Of a stretch of DNA of 51,929 nt, positions 24,924 to 34,422 are shown one piece after another. The notes under the pieces are model-generated. The model had not been told where the DNA came from. It ran no database searches and saw only the letters and a program-made list of their open reading frames with translations. Both the position numbers and the translations under genes were made by a program. Origin of the DNA: Clostridium sp. UBA4548 (GTDB lineage: Bacteria > Bacillota > Clostridia > Clostridiales > Clostridiaceae). The stretch lies in assembly GCF_002387895.1 (NCBI RefSeq), contig NZ_DGLI01000036.1, positions 1 through 51,929 of the forward strand. The letters run 5' to 3'. Each line of letters opens with the position of its first letter. Position 1 is the stretch's first letter.

Positions 24924-26924
24924 ATGAATGATTTGTTAGGTAAAGACAGTATAAGGAATGTGAGATATTTGACATCTAATGAAAGGGAAAAGAAACTTAA
25001 CTTAGTTGTTATGGCAACTCTATTTTTTTGTGCAATGAGCTATTTAAGTTATAAGAATTTCTTGTTATTCCATGGGATTATTGAAATTTTTTGTATACTG
25101 GTAGCCTTGATGATATTCACTATTGTTAATAATACCAATAATTTTTCAAGAGATGCAGCTACTAATATTCTTGGAATATCTTTTGGTGTTGTAGCTATAA
25201 TAGATGGAATACATACTTTAGCTTATAAAGGCATGGGGGTATTTCCAAATTTTGGTCCAGATTTACCAACTCAAATGTGGCTTGCCTCTAGATATATTAA
25301 CAGTATTTCAATTTTTTTAGCTTTAATGCTGTTTGGAAAGTCAGTAAAGTATAGAAATATATTGATTCCTTATTTAATAGTAACCATTGTTTTATTTGTA
25401 GATATATTTACAGTTAATTTATTTCCAAGCTGTTTTATTGATGGAGTAGGATTAACACCCTTTAAAATTTATAGTGAATATGTTATTAGTGGAATCTATA
25501 TAGCAAACATGGTTGTATTATATAAAAAAAGAAGTAAGATTAATCCAGTAACCTTTAAGTACTTACAGGCTTACTCTCTATTAAGCATTGCAACAGAACT
25601 ATCCTTCACTTTTTATATTGATGTATATGGACTTTCAAATATAATAGGACATCATTTTAAGTTGGTTGCTTTTTATTGTATTTATAAAGCTATGGTAGAA
25701 GTTAACATAAAGGCTCCTTATAGAGCTTTACAGCAAAGTGAAAACAGGTATAGAATGTTTTTTGAAACTTCTCCTAATGGTATACTTCTATACTGTAAAG
25801 ATAAGATACTATTAGCCAATTCTTGTTTTTTAAATATGTGTGGATACTCTAGCTATAGTGAAGTTATTGGAAAGTCAGTTTTAAACTTTATTCATCCAGA
25901 TGACTTAGAGAAAGTTAGGGGTCTTAATAAAATACTTGAAGTTCATAAACTGGTTGAAGGTTATGAGGTTAAACTTACAAAGCTAGATAAATCTGTAGTT
26001 GATGCAGAACTCACTGTAATGCCATATGAGTATGAAATGGATGATTGCATGTTTATAATGATTAAGGATATAACGGCTCAAAAACAATCAGAAAAACTTA
26101 AGGAAGAAGTAGCACAAAAAACCTTATTTAATAATATGCAGAGAGACTTCTTCACCAATCTATCCCATGAGCTAAAAACTCCAATAAATTTAATCTTTGG
26201 TACTGTACAACTTATGGAAAGTAAGGTTAGAAGTAATATTACAAATATAAAAGAACTAGGCTTTAGTAAACATAGCCAAGTTCTTAAGCAGAATTGCTAT
26301 AGAATGTTAAAGCTTATAAGTAATCTTATAGACATTACAAAAATAGATACTGGTTATTTGAAATTAAATTTAAAAAACTCAAATATCATTTCAGTTGTAG
26401 AGGACATAACCTTATCAACTACAGAGTATATCGAAGGCAAGGGTATTTCTCTAATTTTTGATACAGATATAGAAGAAAGAATTATGGCTATAGATGGAAA
26501 TATGATTGAGAGAATCATTTTAAATTTATTATCCAATGCCATTAAGTTTACAGATAGTGGTGGGAAAATAACAGTTGAAATAATAGATAAGGAAAATAGT
26601 GTAGTAATATCGGTTAAAGATACTGGGGTTGGAATCCCTAAAGAAAAGCTTGAAGAAATTTTTAGTAGGTTTGCCCAAGTAGAAAAAACTCTATCCAGAA
26701 ACACAATGGGAAGTGGAATAGGTCTTTCTTTAGTATATTCTCTTGTAAAAATGCATGGTGGAATTATCTTCGCTGTAAGTGAACCAGGAAAAGGTACTGA
26801 GTTCATCATAGAGTTACCTGTAAAAGTAGTATCAGAAGAAGAAGAGTGTAATTTTATAGAGCTTCAAGGAAAAGAAAGATATGTAGATATGATGAATATT
26901 GAATTCTCAGACATTTACTCATAG
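24924..26924 (+). CDS. MASE3-PAS sensor histidine kinase
   Basis: A 666-residue membrane sensor kinase. Residues about 25-255 form a seven- or eight-helix MASE3 sensor (DGIHTLAYKGMGVFP, MWLASRYINS and GHHFKLVAFYCIYKAM are characteristic). About 265-385 is a PAS domain (MFFETSPNGILLYCK, FIHPDD). HisKA follows with His415 in NLSHELKTP, then the ATPase domain with SNAIKFT, DTGVGIP, and GSGIGLSL. MASE3 signals are unknown. There is no response regulator beside it, so it is an orphan kinase; in Clostridium orphan kinases often feed Spo0A, which is only a possibility here. The ATG at 24924 with AGGAGG is preferred over an upstream TTG. Confidence 0.93.
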   Translation: MNDLLGKDSIRNVRYLTSNEREKKLNLVVMATLFFCAMSYLSYKNFLLFHGIIEIFCILVALMIFTIVNNTNNFSRDAATNILGISFGVVAIIDGIHTLAYKGMGVFPNFGPDLPTQMWLASRYINSISIFLALMLFGKSVKYRNILIPYLIVTIVLFVDIFTVNLFPSCFIDGVGLTPFKIYSEYVISGIYIANMVVLYKKRSKINPVTFKYLQAYSLLSIATELSFTFYIDVYGLSNIIGHHFKLVAFYCIYKAMVEVNIKAPYRALQQSENRYRMFFETSPNGILLYCKDKILLANSCFLNMCGYSSYSEVIGKSVLNFIHPDDLEKVRGLNKILEVHKLVEGYEVKLTKLDKSVVDAELTVMPYEYEMDDCMFIMIKDITAQKQSEKLKEEVAQKTLFNNMQRDFFTNLSHELKTPINLIFGTVQLMESKVRSNITNIKELGFSKHSQVLKQNCYRMLKLISNLIDITKIDTGYLKLNLKNSNIISVVEDITLSTTEYIEGKGISLIFDTDIEERIMAIDGNMIERIILNLLSNAIKFTDSGGKITVEIIDKENSVVISVKDTGVGIPKEKLEEIFSRFAQVEKTLSRNTMGSGIGLSLVYSLVKMHGGIIFAVSEPGKGTEFIIELPVKVVSEEEECNFIELQGKERYVDMMNIEFSDIYS

Positions 26925-26940
26925 TAATATAATCAACAGA

Positions 26941-26980
26941 AGCCAAGCTAATGGAAATACTTCATAGCTTGGTTTTTATT
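26941..26980 (+). terminator. Kinase gene terminator
   Basis: AGCCAAGCTA pairs with TAGCTTGGTT, followed by TTTTATT. Confidence 0.8.
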
Positions 26981-27281
26981 GTGCTATAAGAATTCGAAGG
27001 TAATTAGAAAAATATAAATATTTAATTAATATGTGTTTACTTTAAAAATGTAAATTCAATTAACATTTATCAATAAAAAGTTATAATAATAAGTTTAATT
27101 GTCATTAAAACTTATCAAATAATTTAATTTGCTAAATATTTGTAGAAATAATAACCTTAAGGAGAGAAAAATGCCACAAAAAATAGACGAATAATTGTTG
27201 AAATACATTGAATTTATAGAATATAATGTTAATAAAGTGTTTACAACAAATGTTTTATTTAACAATTATAGGGGGGATTTT
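26981..27281 (+). other. Leader region of the metalloprotease gene, with a micro-ORF
   Basis: An AT-rich stretch containing, at 27171-27194, a seven-codon frame (MPQKIDE) with a strong ribosome site, AAGGAGAG, four bases before its ATG. It stops 87 bases before the protease start. It could be a leader peptide or chance. Nothing else is recognisable. Confidence 0.35.
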
Positions 27282-29600
27282 ATGTTTTCTAAAAAAGTAC
27301 TTGCAACTATGTTGTCCTTATCAGTGATAGTGAGCTCTTCAGCTACTACATCTATGTCGATGCTAAATAATCAAAAAACAAACCCAAGTCAAACAACAAA
27401 TGAAAATGCCTACTACAAGTATGGTGGGCCTGTTGATTTGTCTGTGGCAAATGAAGAAAAGGTTATTGAAATGTTGAAAAAGGAAGGACAAATTCCTAAG
27501 GATGCCACATATGAAGAAGCACATAAAGCATTTATGAAGTATATGCAAGACAGTGCAAAAGCAAATGAAAAACAAAAACCAACTAAGATGGAAAGAGACT
27601 TAAAAGCAAAACAAAATCAAAAGGTTCAAAAATATAAATTTGAATCAAGTCAGCCAGATAATAATCCAAAGGAAGTAAACATACTAACACTACTCGTAGA
27701 CTTCAATGACTATAAACATAATAATATTCAGCCTGATGAGAGCGATATGTATTACAAAGATTATAGTCATAAGCACTTTGAGGATATGATTTTTGGGGAT
27801 AATGGCTATGAAGGTCCTAATGGGGAAAGATTTACCTCAATGAAACAATATTACAAGGAACAGTCAGGGGGAAGTCTTAACATAAAAGGGAAAGTTGCAG
27901 GCTGGTATACACTGTCAAAGGATGCAGCTTATTACGGAGCTAAAAATGGAGGTTCTAATGATATAAGGCCAAGAAATGCAGTGGCTGAGGCTCTTGCATT
28001 AGCAGCTAAAGACCCAAATATAAATTTAGCTGATTTTGATAAAACTGATAGATATGATTTAGATGGAGACGGAAACCTTAATGAACCAGATGGAGTAATC
28101 GATCATTTAATGGTTCTTCATGCAGGAGTTGGTGAAGAAGCTGGTGGTGGAAACTTAGGTTCTAATGCAATTTGGTCTCATAGATGGAATCTTGGTGGCA
28201 TGTATAAAATACCAGGAACTGAATACTATGCATATGATTATACAATAGAGCCAGAGGATGGAGCAGCAGGAGTTTTTGCTCATGAATTTGGGCACGATTT
28301 AGGGCTTCCAGATGAGTATGATACAGATTATACAGCACCTTCAGGAGAGCCAATATCTATGTGGTCAATTATGTCTTCAGGAAGTTGGGCAGGAAAAATT
28401 GGTGGAACGGAGCCAACTGGATTCAGTCCATATGCGAAACAATTCTTCCAAGCAAACTATGGTGGTAATTGGCAAAAACAAATAACTCTTAACTACAATG
28501 AAATTTCAAAGGCTGGAGTTCGTTTAAATTTAAGACAAGCTAGTGAAGAGGGACAAGTAGTAAGAATTAATTTACCAGATAAGGCACATGAAATCGTTAA
28601 ACCTTTTAGTGGAAAGCGTATTTACTTTGGTGGAAAAGGACAGGATGGAGCTCCAATTCTTACAAATATGACTACTAAAGTAGATTTAACAAAGACTTCA
28701 AATCCAAGTCTTAACTTTAAAACTTGGTACGATATTGAAAAAGGATGGGATTTTGCAACAGTTCAAATTAGAGAAGTAGGGACAACTGCGTGGACATGCG
28801 TTCAAGGAAACATTACAACAACTGAGCATGATCCTCAAGCAAGTGTTGTAGTTCCTCATGGGATTACAGGGACTTCTAATGGTTGGGTAGATGGAATATT
28901 TGATTTAACTGCATTTAAAGGTAAGAATGTAGAAGTTAAGTTTGAATATCAAACAGATACTTATTCCTTTGGAGCAGGCTTCTATGTAGATGACATTAAA
29001 TTAGTAGATGGAGCTAACTTGCTGCTTTCAGATGATGCAGAAGGAACTTCTAAATTTGCAATGAGTGGATTTAAACAAGACACAGGAACTATTTATGCTC
29101 CACATTATTATTTAGTTGAATGGAGAAATCACCACGGAGTAGATAAGGGACTTGCAAATATCGGTGTAATGGGGCAAACTTTAGCTTATGACCCAGGTAT
29201 GGTTGTATGGTATGTGGATGATTATTATTCAGATAACTGGAGGGGAGTTCACCCAGGAGAAGGTTATCTTGGTGTAATTGATGCGGATCAAAAAAGTGTG
29301 CTTTGGAGATTTGCGGATGGAAAAACACCATCTAGTTTAGCAAGTGGAAGATATCAAATGCATGATGCTGCCTTTAGTAAGAATAAGGAAGCTGTTATAA
29401 ATATCAACACAGATGCAGAACTTGGAAGATCACCTATTGATGAATATAGATTTACAGAGCCGAGCTTTGATGATAGCAATAACTACTCAAATGTTGAGAT
29501 ACCTACTCTTGGAACTAATATTCCTAAGTATGGCTTGAAGATTCAAATAACAAATCAAGCTAAGGATAATTCATCAGCTAGCATAATGATTAAAAAGTAA
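27282..29600 (+). CDS. Secreted M6-family metalloprotease (immune inhibitor A type)
   Basis: A 772-residue exported zinc protease. A signal peptide of about 25-29 residues (FSKKVLATMLSLSVIVSSSA) is followed by a propeptide and the M6 catalytic domain starting at VNILTLLVDFND. The zinc site is HEFGHDLGLPDEYD with His334, Glu335 and His338, then the Met-turn SIMSSGSW. A calcium-type loop DLDGDGNLNEPDG lies before it. The C-terminal half has the immune-inhibitor-A beta domains (TWYDIEKGWDFATVQI and FYVDDIKLVDG). Related enzymes degrade host proteins and antibacterial peptides in Bacillus. The ATG at 27282 has GGGGGG upstream and begins the signal peptide; the longer frame from 27195 is rejected. 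It is monocistronic. Confidence 0.93.
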   Translation: MFSKKVLATMLSLSVIVSSSATTSMSMLNNQKTNPSQTTNENAYYKYGGPVDLSVANEEKVIEMLKKEGQIPKDATYEEAHKAFMKYMQDSAKANEKQKPTKMERDLKAKQNQKVQKYKFESSQPDNNPKEVNILTLLVDFNDYKHNNIQPDESDMYYKDYSHKHFEDMIFGDNGYEGPNGERFTSMKQYYKEQSGGSLNIKGKVAGWYTLSKDAAYYGAKNGGSNDIRPRNAVAEALALAAKDPNINLADFDKTDRYDLDGDGNLNEPDGVIDHLMVLHAGVGEEAGGGNLGSNAIWSHRWNLGGMYKIPGTEYYAYDYTIEPEDGAAGVFAHEFGHDLGLPDEYDTDYTAPSGEPISMWSIMSSGSWAGKIGGTEPTGFSPYAKQFFQANYGGNWQKQITLNYNEISKAGVRLNLRQASEEGQVVRINLPDKAHEIVKPFSGKRIYFGGKGQDGAPILTNMTTKVDLTKTSNPSLNFKTWYDIEKGWDFATVQIREVGTTAWTCVQGNITTTEHDPQASVVVPHGITGTSNGWVDGIFDLTAFKGKNVEVKFEYQTDTYSFGAGFYVDDIKLVDGANLLLSDDAEGTSKFAMSGFKQDTGTIYAPHYYLVEWRNHHGVDKGLANIGVMGQTLAYDPGMVVWYVDDYYSDNWRGVHPGEGYLGVIDADQKSVLWRFADGKTPSSLASGRYQMHDAAFSKNKEAVININTDAELGRSPIDEYRFTEPSFDDSNNYSNVEIPTLGTNIPKYGLKIQITNQAKDNSSASIMIKK

Positions 29601-29931
29601 TGATTAAACAAATAAAATTTGTGACATAAATAGTACCTTTAAGCAGTGACAACTTGTATTTTTCATGAATACTATAATGTTATAAATCAAATAAATGTAT
29701 AAAATAGGATAAGAATTTTTAATTTCTTATCCTATTTTTATTGTGATTTTGATTTGAATCACATATTTAACTTTTAAATCCTCCTATAATTAAGTCATGA
29801 AATAAAACAAAACTTTAAAAATATAAAATTTAAAGCTAGGAAGCTTTACCATAGGAACTAAAAATTATAAAGCTTAAAATTAATATAAGGGATATAAAAA
29901 TAAAAACTATGATTTAAGGGAGGAAACAACA
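29601..29931. other. Gap between the protease and flavodiiron genes, with terminator
   Basis: AAATAGGATAAGAA and its complement TTCTTATCCTATTTTT at 29702-29740 make the protease terminator. The remainder, about 190 AT-rich bases, should hold the promoter of the flavodiiron gene; an AGCTAGGAAGCTT inverted element is at about 29833-29845. Confidence 0.6.
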
Positions 29932-31158
29932 ATGAAAAACAATATATTAGTAGGAAAAGATGCTTATTGGGTAGGTTATGTAGATGATAGAAAGGTTCCA
30001 TTTCATAGATTGGTTTTAGAAAAAGGAACAACTTATAATAGTTATTTATTAAAAACTGAAAGACCTACAATAATAGATACAGTGGATATAAGCTTTGGAA
30101 AAGAGTATGTAGAAAACTTAAAGCAGTATATAGATTTTGAGGAAATTAAATATATAGTAATAAATCATGTGGAGCCAGATCACTCAGGAGCTCTTCCAGT
30201 GCTTGCAAGTAAAGCGAAGAATGCAGTAATAGTAGCTACTGAGCTCGGAGTACAAGAACTAAAGGAAATGTATAAGCTTCATAATAGAGAATTTTTAATT
30301 GTTAGAGATGGAGATACTCTTGATATTGGTGGTAAAACCCTTAAGTTCTTAGAAACTCCATATCTCCACACTGAAGAGACTATGGTGACTTATGCAGTAG
30401 AAGACAAAACACTATATCCATGTGATATATTCAGTACTCACGTAGCAACTTATGACTTGTTTAGCGATTTAGCCGCTGAAGATATTACAGGAGATTTTGA
30501 GGTTTATTATAGCCTTATCATGAACCCACATAAGAACTATGTTCAGGATATGATTAAAAAAATTAGAGCTTTAGATATAGAGGTTATTGCTCCGTCTCAT
30601 GGTTATATTCTAAGAGATAATGCAAGAAAATACATTGATTCTTATGACAATATGAGCAAAACTGAGGAAGTTAATAAAAAGGCAGCTATTTTATTTTCTA
30701 CTATGACTAGTAACACTAAAAAATTAGCTAACTTCATTGGAGAAGCTTTAAATAATAAAGGAATTGAAGCTACTATAATAAATGTAAAAGAAGATAAGGA
30801 TGTAGAAAATGCTAAAGAAGCACTTTTAAACTCAGATATATTATTCTTTGGAAGTTCTACTCGTTATGGAGACATGGTAGGAAAAATAGAAGAAGTTTTA
30901 AAAGAACTTAAGAATATGGACTTAAACTCAAAAGTAGGGGTTGCCTTTGGATCTTATGGATGGAGTGGAGAAGCCATAGAAATTATCAATGATTACTTAA
31001 AAGCATCAACTTTAAAGGTTCTAGATAGTTCACTTATTATTAAATCTACTGGAATGGATAGTATACAAGCTCCAATAAGGGTTAAGTTTGCGGTAGAAGA
31101 AGAAGTAAACAAATTTAAGCAATCTGTAAATGGTATTAGTGAGATATTAGCAGGGTAG
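29932..31158 (+). CDS. Flavodiiron protein (FprA type)
   Basis: A 408-residue A-type flavoprotein that reduces oxygen to water and/or NO to nitrous oxide. The metallo-beta-lactamase-like diiron domain has His79, Glu81, Asp83 and His84 (NHVEPDHSG), His146 (TPYLHTEET), Asp165 (YPCDIFS) and His223 (APSHG): every ligand position of the family. Residues 250-400 are the flavodoxin domain (LFSTMTSNTKKLA, GSSTRYGD, FGSYGWSGEA) that carries FMN. There is no fused rubredoxin, so an external donor is needed. GGGAGG precedes the ATG. The next gene, an Fnr-like regulator, is a plausible controller. Confidence 0.95.
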   Translation: MKNNILVGKDAYWVGYVDDRKVPFHRLVLEKGTTYNSYLLKTERPTIIDTVDISFGKEYVENLKQYIDFEEIKYIVINHVEPDHSGALPVLASKAKNAVIVATELGVQELKEMYKLHNREFLIVRDGDTLDIGGKTLKFLETPYLHTEETMVTYAVEDKTLYPCDIFSTHVATYDLFSDLAAEDITGDFEVYYSLIMNPHKNYVQDMIKKIRALDIEVIAPSHGYILRDNARKYIDSYDNMSKTEEVNKKAAILFSTMTSNTKKLANFIGEALNNKGIEATIINVKEDKDVENAKEALLNSDILFFGSSTRYGDMVGKIEEVLKELKNMDLNSKVGVAFGSYGWSGEAIEIINDYLKASTLKVLDSSLIIKSTGMDSIQAPIRVKFAVEEEVNKFKQSVNGISEILAG

Positions 31159-31334
31159 AATTTTCAAGGGCATAACTTAATGTAAGCTACGAAGAATAGT
31201 TGAAATAAAGCAATTTAAATGTTAACTATATATTGAAGTTTTATATTAAATAATTAATAATAAAGGTAGTAATGGAGATAATATCCATTGCTACTTTTAT
31301 TATTTTGTAAAAAATTTAGAAATGAGGGATTAGT

Positions 31335-32036
31335 TTGAGTTGTAATTGTGATAGATGCAAAAATAAGTTATGTGCTAGTAAGGTACCTATATTTTCAAAT
31401 TTGAATAATGATGAACTCCTAGAAATTGTTAATATGACAGGGCATAACAACTATAAAAAGGGAGAAACCATATTTTTAGAGGGGGATGAAGCTCAAACTC
31501 TATATCTTATTAATGAGGGGAAAATTAAACTTTATAAGTACACTAAAGATGGAAAACAACAAATCTTACATATATTATCTGAAGGAGATTTTTTTGGGGA
31601 GTTAAATCTTTTTAAGAATTCTCAATATGGCTTTAGTGCAGAAGCTATTATAGACTCTAAGATTTGCACTTTAACTAAAGAAAAAATGAAAAGTATAATC
31701 TTAAGTAAACCTGAAATTGGCATAAAAATATTAGAAGTGGTAGGAGATAGACTTTCAAAGGTGGAAAATCTTGCACAACATTTAGCAACTAATGATGTTG
31801 AATCGAGACTTGCCTATCTTTTAATTGATATGCTAGAAAGTGATGGAAAAAAGACTACAAAAGGAATAGAGATAGAGCTTTCTATATCCAGAGAAGATAT
31901 GGGTAGTTATGCTGGAGTAGCTAGAGAAACCATCAGCAGAAAACTGAAAAAGTTTGAGGAAGAAGGCTATATTAAGTTAGTTGGAACTAAAAAGGTAATT
32001 ATATTAGATGAGGAAACCTTGAGAGAGCTGATTTAA
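31335..32036 (+). CDS. Crp/Fnr-family regulator with N-terminal cysteine cluster
   Basis: A 233-residue Crp/Fnr regulator. The effector domain (about 15-130) has KKGETIFLEGDEAQTLYLINEGKIKLYK and GDFFGELNLF; the DNA-binding helix-turn-helix is SREDMGSYAGVARETISRKLKKFEEEGYI near 185-215. The first 13 residues hold four Cys (C3, C5, C8 and C13), a cluster suited to an iron-sulphur sensor of oxygen or NO. Translation must begin at a TTG, as no in-frame ATG lies near and GAGGG sits six bases before it. Position directly after the flavodiiron gene, same strand, suggests it senses the same stress. HcpR-like function is possible but unproven. Confidence 0.9.
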   Translation: MSCNCDRCKNKLCASKVPIFSNLNNDELLEIVNMTGHNNYKKGETIFLEGDEAQTLYLINEGKIKLYKYTKDGKQQILHILSEGDFFGELNLFKNSQYGFSAEAIIDSKICTLTKEKMKSIILSKPEIGIKILEVVGDRLSKVENLAQHLATNDVESRLAYLLIDMLESDGKKTTKGIEIELSISREDMGSYAGVARETISRKLKKFEEEGYIKLVGTKKVIILDEETLRELI

Positions 32037-32042
32037 GGAAAT

Positions 32043-32073
32043 AAAAGCAAGTAGATGATACTACTTGCTTTTT
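32043..32073. terminator. Bidirectional terminator
   Basis: AAAAGCAAGTAG pairs perfectly with CTACTTGCTTTT around ATGATA. It is shared by the Fnr-like gene and the convergent sleC gene. Confidence 0.92.
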
Positions 32074-32075
32074 AA

Positions 32076-33503
32076 CTATCTTTTATAGCTTACAGTAGGT
32101 ATATTCACATCATTTCTATAAGGAGTAGGAGGAATAAATAGAGCTGTTTGGGTTTCAGGGGCAACAGTACTTCTAAGCTCTGCAATCTTAGTAACACCAA
32201 CATAAATATTAGAAATTGCATACCAGGTTGCGAAATCTACTTCTCCCGTTTGAGGAAGATTGAAAACTCTTTGGAAAGTTCTCACGGAATTTGCAGTGCC
32301 AGAGCCGTATATACCATCTAAAGCAAGTTTAGGAATAGCAGGGTAATTTTGTGATATTCTATTCAAGAAGGTTTGAATAGTTCTAACAGGTTCACCTCTG
32401 CTACCTATTTTCAAGGTATATCCAGGATAAGACTTTGGAATACCAGAAACCTTTTCTGCTTGAATTAGGTCAATATTAGTTCCGTAAAAGTTAGTTAGAA
32501 TTTGATAGGGTGTAAGACCACGGTCACCTAGGTCTTTACTTCCCCATTGAGTAAGCCAACCAGGACATTGAACTTGTCTTCCGTCACAATATTGAGTAAG
32601 TAGTGGCTGCTTTGCTCCCCTTCTTCTTACATAAGTAGTAAAAATTTCATCGACTATTCTATTAATGTTAGCAAAGATATTTCGCCCATAAGTAAAAGCA
32701 TGATCAAAGGCAGTTGAGTTTGTTATATCGAATTTATAGCCTTTTCCACGATACCACTCCGTATAAATTCTGTTTAAAGTAAAGGATAAAATACAGTAGA
32801 TATTAGCTCTAATGGTGTTTTCTGGCCAAGTTGCATAAATCTCAGAGCTTGCTACATTTTTAATATAATCCTGAAACCTAACAGTGTAATTTGGAGCAGC
32901 TGTATTAGTTGGAACGCCTGCATGAACCACTACAAATTCAGGAACCACGGGTCTAGGTAAAACTACAAAGCCACTAGGTGGTGGTGGTAAAGTTTTTTCA
33001 GGATCTTCAGGAATTTTAGGTGGGAAGTTACCAAATAAAGTATTGGCAGGAACTTGAACAATTTCAGCAGGTTCCAATATTTCTCTACTCCACCATCCCC
33101 TAGCACCTTCCGTGCTTGCTGTAGGTGCAGCCCCTGTTGCTCCGGTGGAAGGAACTATATCAGCTGGATTTAAGTTACATACTTGTAGAGCGGTGTTTTC
33201 AGGGAGAATTTGACACCCTCTTACGATAAAAGGTTCATAACCCTCAGCCTCTACAGTGATATCACAAGTACTATAAGGCTGTTCAGTGGTGTTGTTTGGG
33301 TCTAATGAAAGCTCCACGGGAGGAGCTATTAAATCTATTACTTGTGTTTGGCCCTCTGTATTTGTGGTAAGAGTACCAGTTTCTCTTGTATTTTGTCTAG
33401 TGGCAGCAGTACTGGTAGGAGTAACTGTTACCCTTGCATTTGTTACAGGAATATAAGTATTTCCTCGGAAAACTTGAACTTGTAATCTTCCTATGTCTGC
33501 CAT
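32076..33503 (-). CDS. sleC: Spore cortex-lytic enzyme SleC (pre-pro form)
   Basis: A 475-residue clostridial germination enzyme, stored inactive in the spore and activated by Csp-protease removal of its N-terminal pro-region; it then cuts cortex peptidoglycan. The N-terminal part (GRLQVQVFRGNTYIPVTNARV, then an Ala/Thr/Pro-rich stretch with KTLPPPPSG) is the pro-region and linker. The SpoIID-like catalytic region is about 215-350 (FQDYIKNVASSEIYATWPE, RIYTEWYRGKGY, DITNSTAFDHAF, QYCDGRQVQCPGWLTQWGS). The C-terminus has a peptidoglycan-binding domain (IGSRGEPVRTIQTFLNRI, DGIYGSGTANSVRTFQ). The csp genes are not in the window. GAGGAG precedes the ATG. A mother-cell promoter is likely. Confidence 0.9.
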   Translation of the reverse strand: MADIGRLQVQVFRGNTYIPVTNARVTVTPTSTAATRQNTRETGTLTTNTEGQTQVIDLIAPPVELSLDPNNTTEQPYSTCDITVEAEGYEPFIVRGCQILPENTALQVCNLNPADIVPSTGATGAAPTASTEGARGWWSREILEPAEIVQVPANTLFGNFPPKIPEDPEKTLPPPPSGFVVLPRPVVPEFVVVHAGVPTNTAAPNYTVRFQDYIKNVASSEIYATWPENTIRANIYCILSFTLNRIYTEWYRGKGYKFDITNSTAFDHAFTYGRNIFANINRIVDEIFTTYVRRRGAKQPLLTQYCDGRQVQCPGWLTQWGSKDLGDRGLTPYQILTNFYGTNIDLIQAEKVSGIPKSYPGYTLKIGSRGEPVRTIQTFLNRISQNYPAIPKLALDGIYGSGTANSVRTFQRVFNLPQTGEVDFATWYAISNIYVGVTKIAELRSTVAPETQTALFIPPTPYRNDVNIPTVSYKR

Positions 33504-33534
33504 AAAATCTCCTCAATAACATACTGATTCTTTA

Positions 33535-33563
33535 TAGTATATGAAGTTATAAAGTTAAAGGTT
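33535..33563 (-). promoter_or_regulatory. Putative sigma-K/sigma-E promoter of sleC
   Basis: On the minus strand: AAC (33563-33561), 17 bases, CATATACTA (33543-33535). This matches the sigma-K pattern AC-N16/17-CATANNNTA, which is close to that of sigma-E. It lies about 32 bases before the sleC ATG, as expected for mother-cell expression. Confidence 0.55.
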
Positions 33564-33769
33564 ACAAAAATTGGCAATGTTAATGATAAGTAGTATTTTA
33601 AATACATAGCACTAGTTTTAAGTTGTAATTATATGTTAAAATAGCTTTGAAGTTGAAAAAAGGGGCCAGATTAGAATTTATATATAAGTTAAGTTTTAAC
33701 TTTGGTTCTCTATAGTATAAAAAATATAAACTCAGTTTATAATTCAACATGGGGAAGGAATGAAGGGCA

Positions 33770-34378
33770 TTGGAAATTTTTTTACAAGGCTTTACTTTAG
33801 GGCTTGCTTATGTAGCACCTATTGGAATGCAAAATATTTATGTAATTAATACTGCTATTGGTAAAAATAGACTTAGAGCATACCAAGTGGCGTTAATTAC
33901 CATATTCTTTGATATCTCTTTGGCACTAGCTTGTTTTTTTGGCATGGGTGCTATAATGGAAAAGTCGCAGTTATTAAGAGGGATAATCTTACTTGTTGGT
34001 TCTCTTGCAATAATTTATATTGGAATTGGACTTTTAAGAAGCACACCAAATTTAGATAGAGAAGTAGATATAAACAAAACATTAGGACAAGTTGTAGCAA
34101 CTTGCTTTATGGTTACTTGGATTAACCCACAAGCATTAATTGATGGGTCACTATTACTAGGTGGGTTCAGGGCATCACTTCCACAAGAGGCATCAGCAAT
34201 ATTTATTTTAGGTGTTTGTTTGGCATCTTTTAGTTGGTTTACAGGATTAACTACAATAGTATCAGTTTTTAGAAAAAAGTTTAATGTAAAGATAATAAAA
34301 GTTATTAATATAATTTGCGGAATAATTATTGTTTATTATGGTTTAAAGCTTGGATATAACTTTTTACAAATGATTTAA
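33770..34378 (+). CDS. LysE/ArgO-type amino-acid exporter
   Basis: A 202-residue membrane protein of the LysE superfamily, with six expected helices. FTLGLAYVAPIGMQNIYVINTAIGKNRL near the start is the family signature, and CFMVTWINPQALIDGSLLLGGF near 115-136 the second. Such carriers export Lys, Arg or similar amino acids. The start must be the TTG at 33770, since a stop codon lies just upstream in frame and no ATG is close; AAGGG precedes it. The UbiA gene follows after about 44 bases with no clear terminator, so the two may be cotranscribed. No lysine riboswitch is visible. Confidence 0.9.
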   Translation: MEIFLQGFTLGLAYVAPIGMQNIYVINTAIGKNRLRAYQVALITIFFDISLALACFFGMGAIMEKSQLLRGIILLVGSLAIIYIGIGLLRSTPNLDREVDINKTLGQVVATCFMVTWINPQALIDGSLLLGGFRASLPQEASAIFILGVCLASFSWFTGLTTIVSVFRKKFNVKIIKVINIICGIIIVYYGLKLGYNFLQMI

Positions 34379-34422
34379 TATTTCTTAGATGACAGTTGTA
34401 TATTGTTTAAGGGGGAGTGACT

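Noticed and set aside
33504..33769. Lysine riboswitch before the LysE-type exporter
   Set aside because: The leader has only a small AAGTTAAG/TTAACTT hairpin and lacks the multi-helix lysine aptamer sequences.
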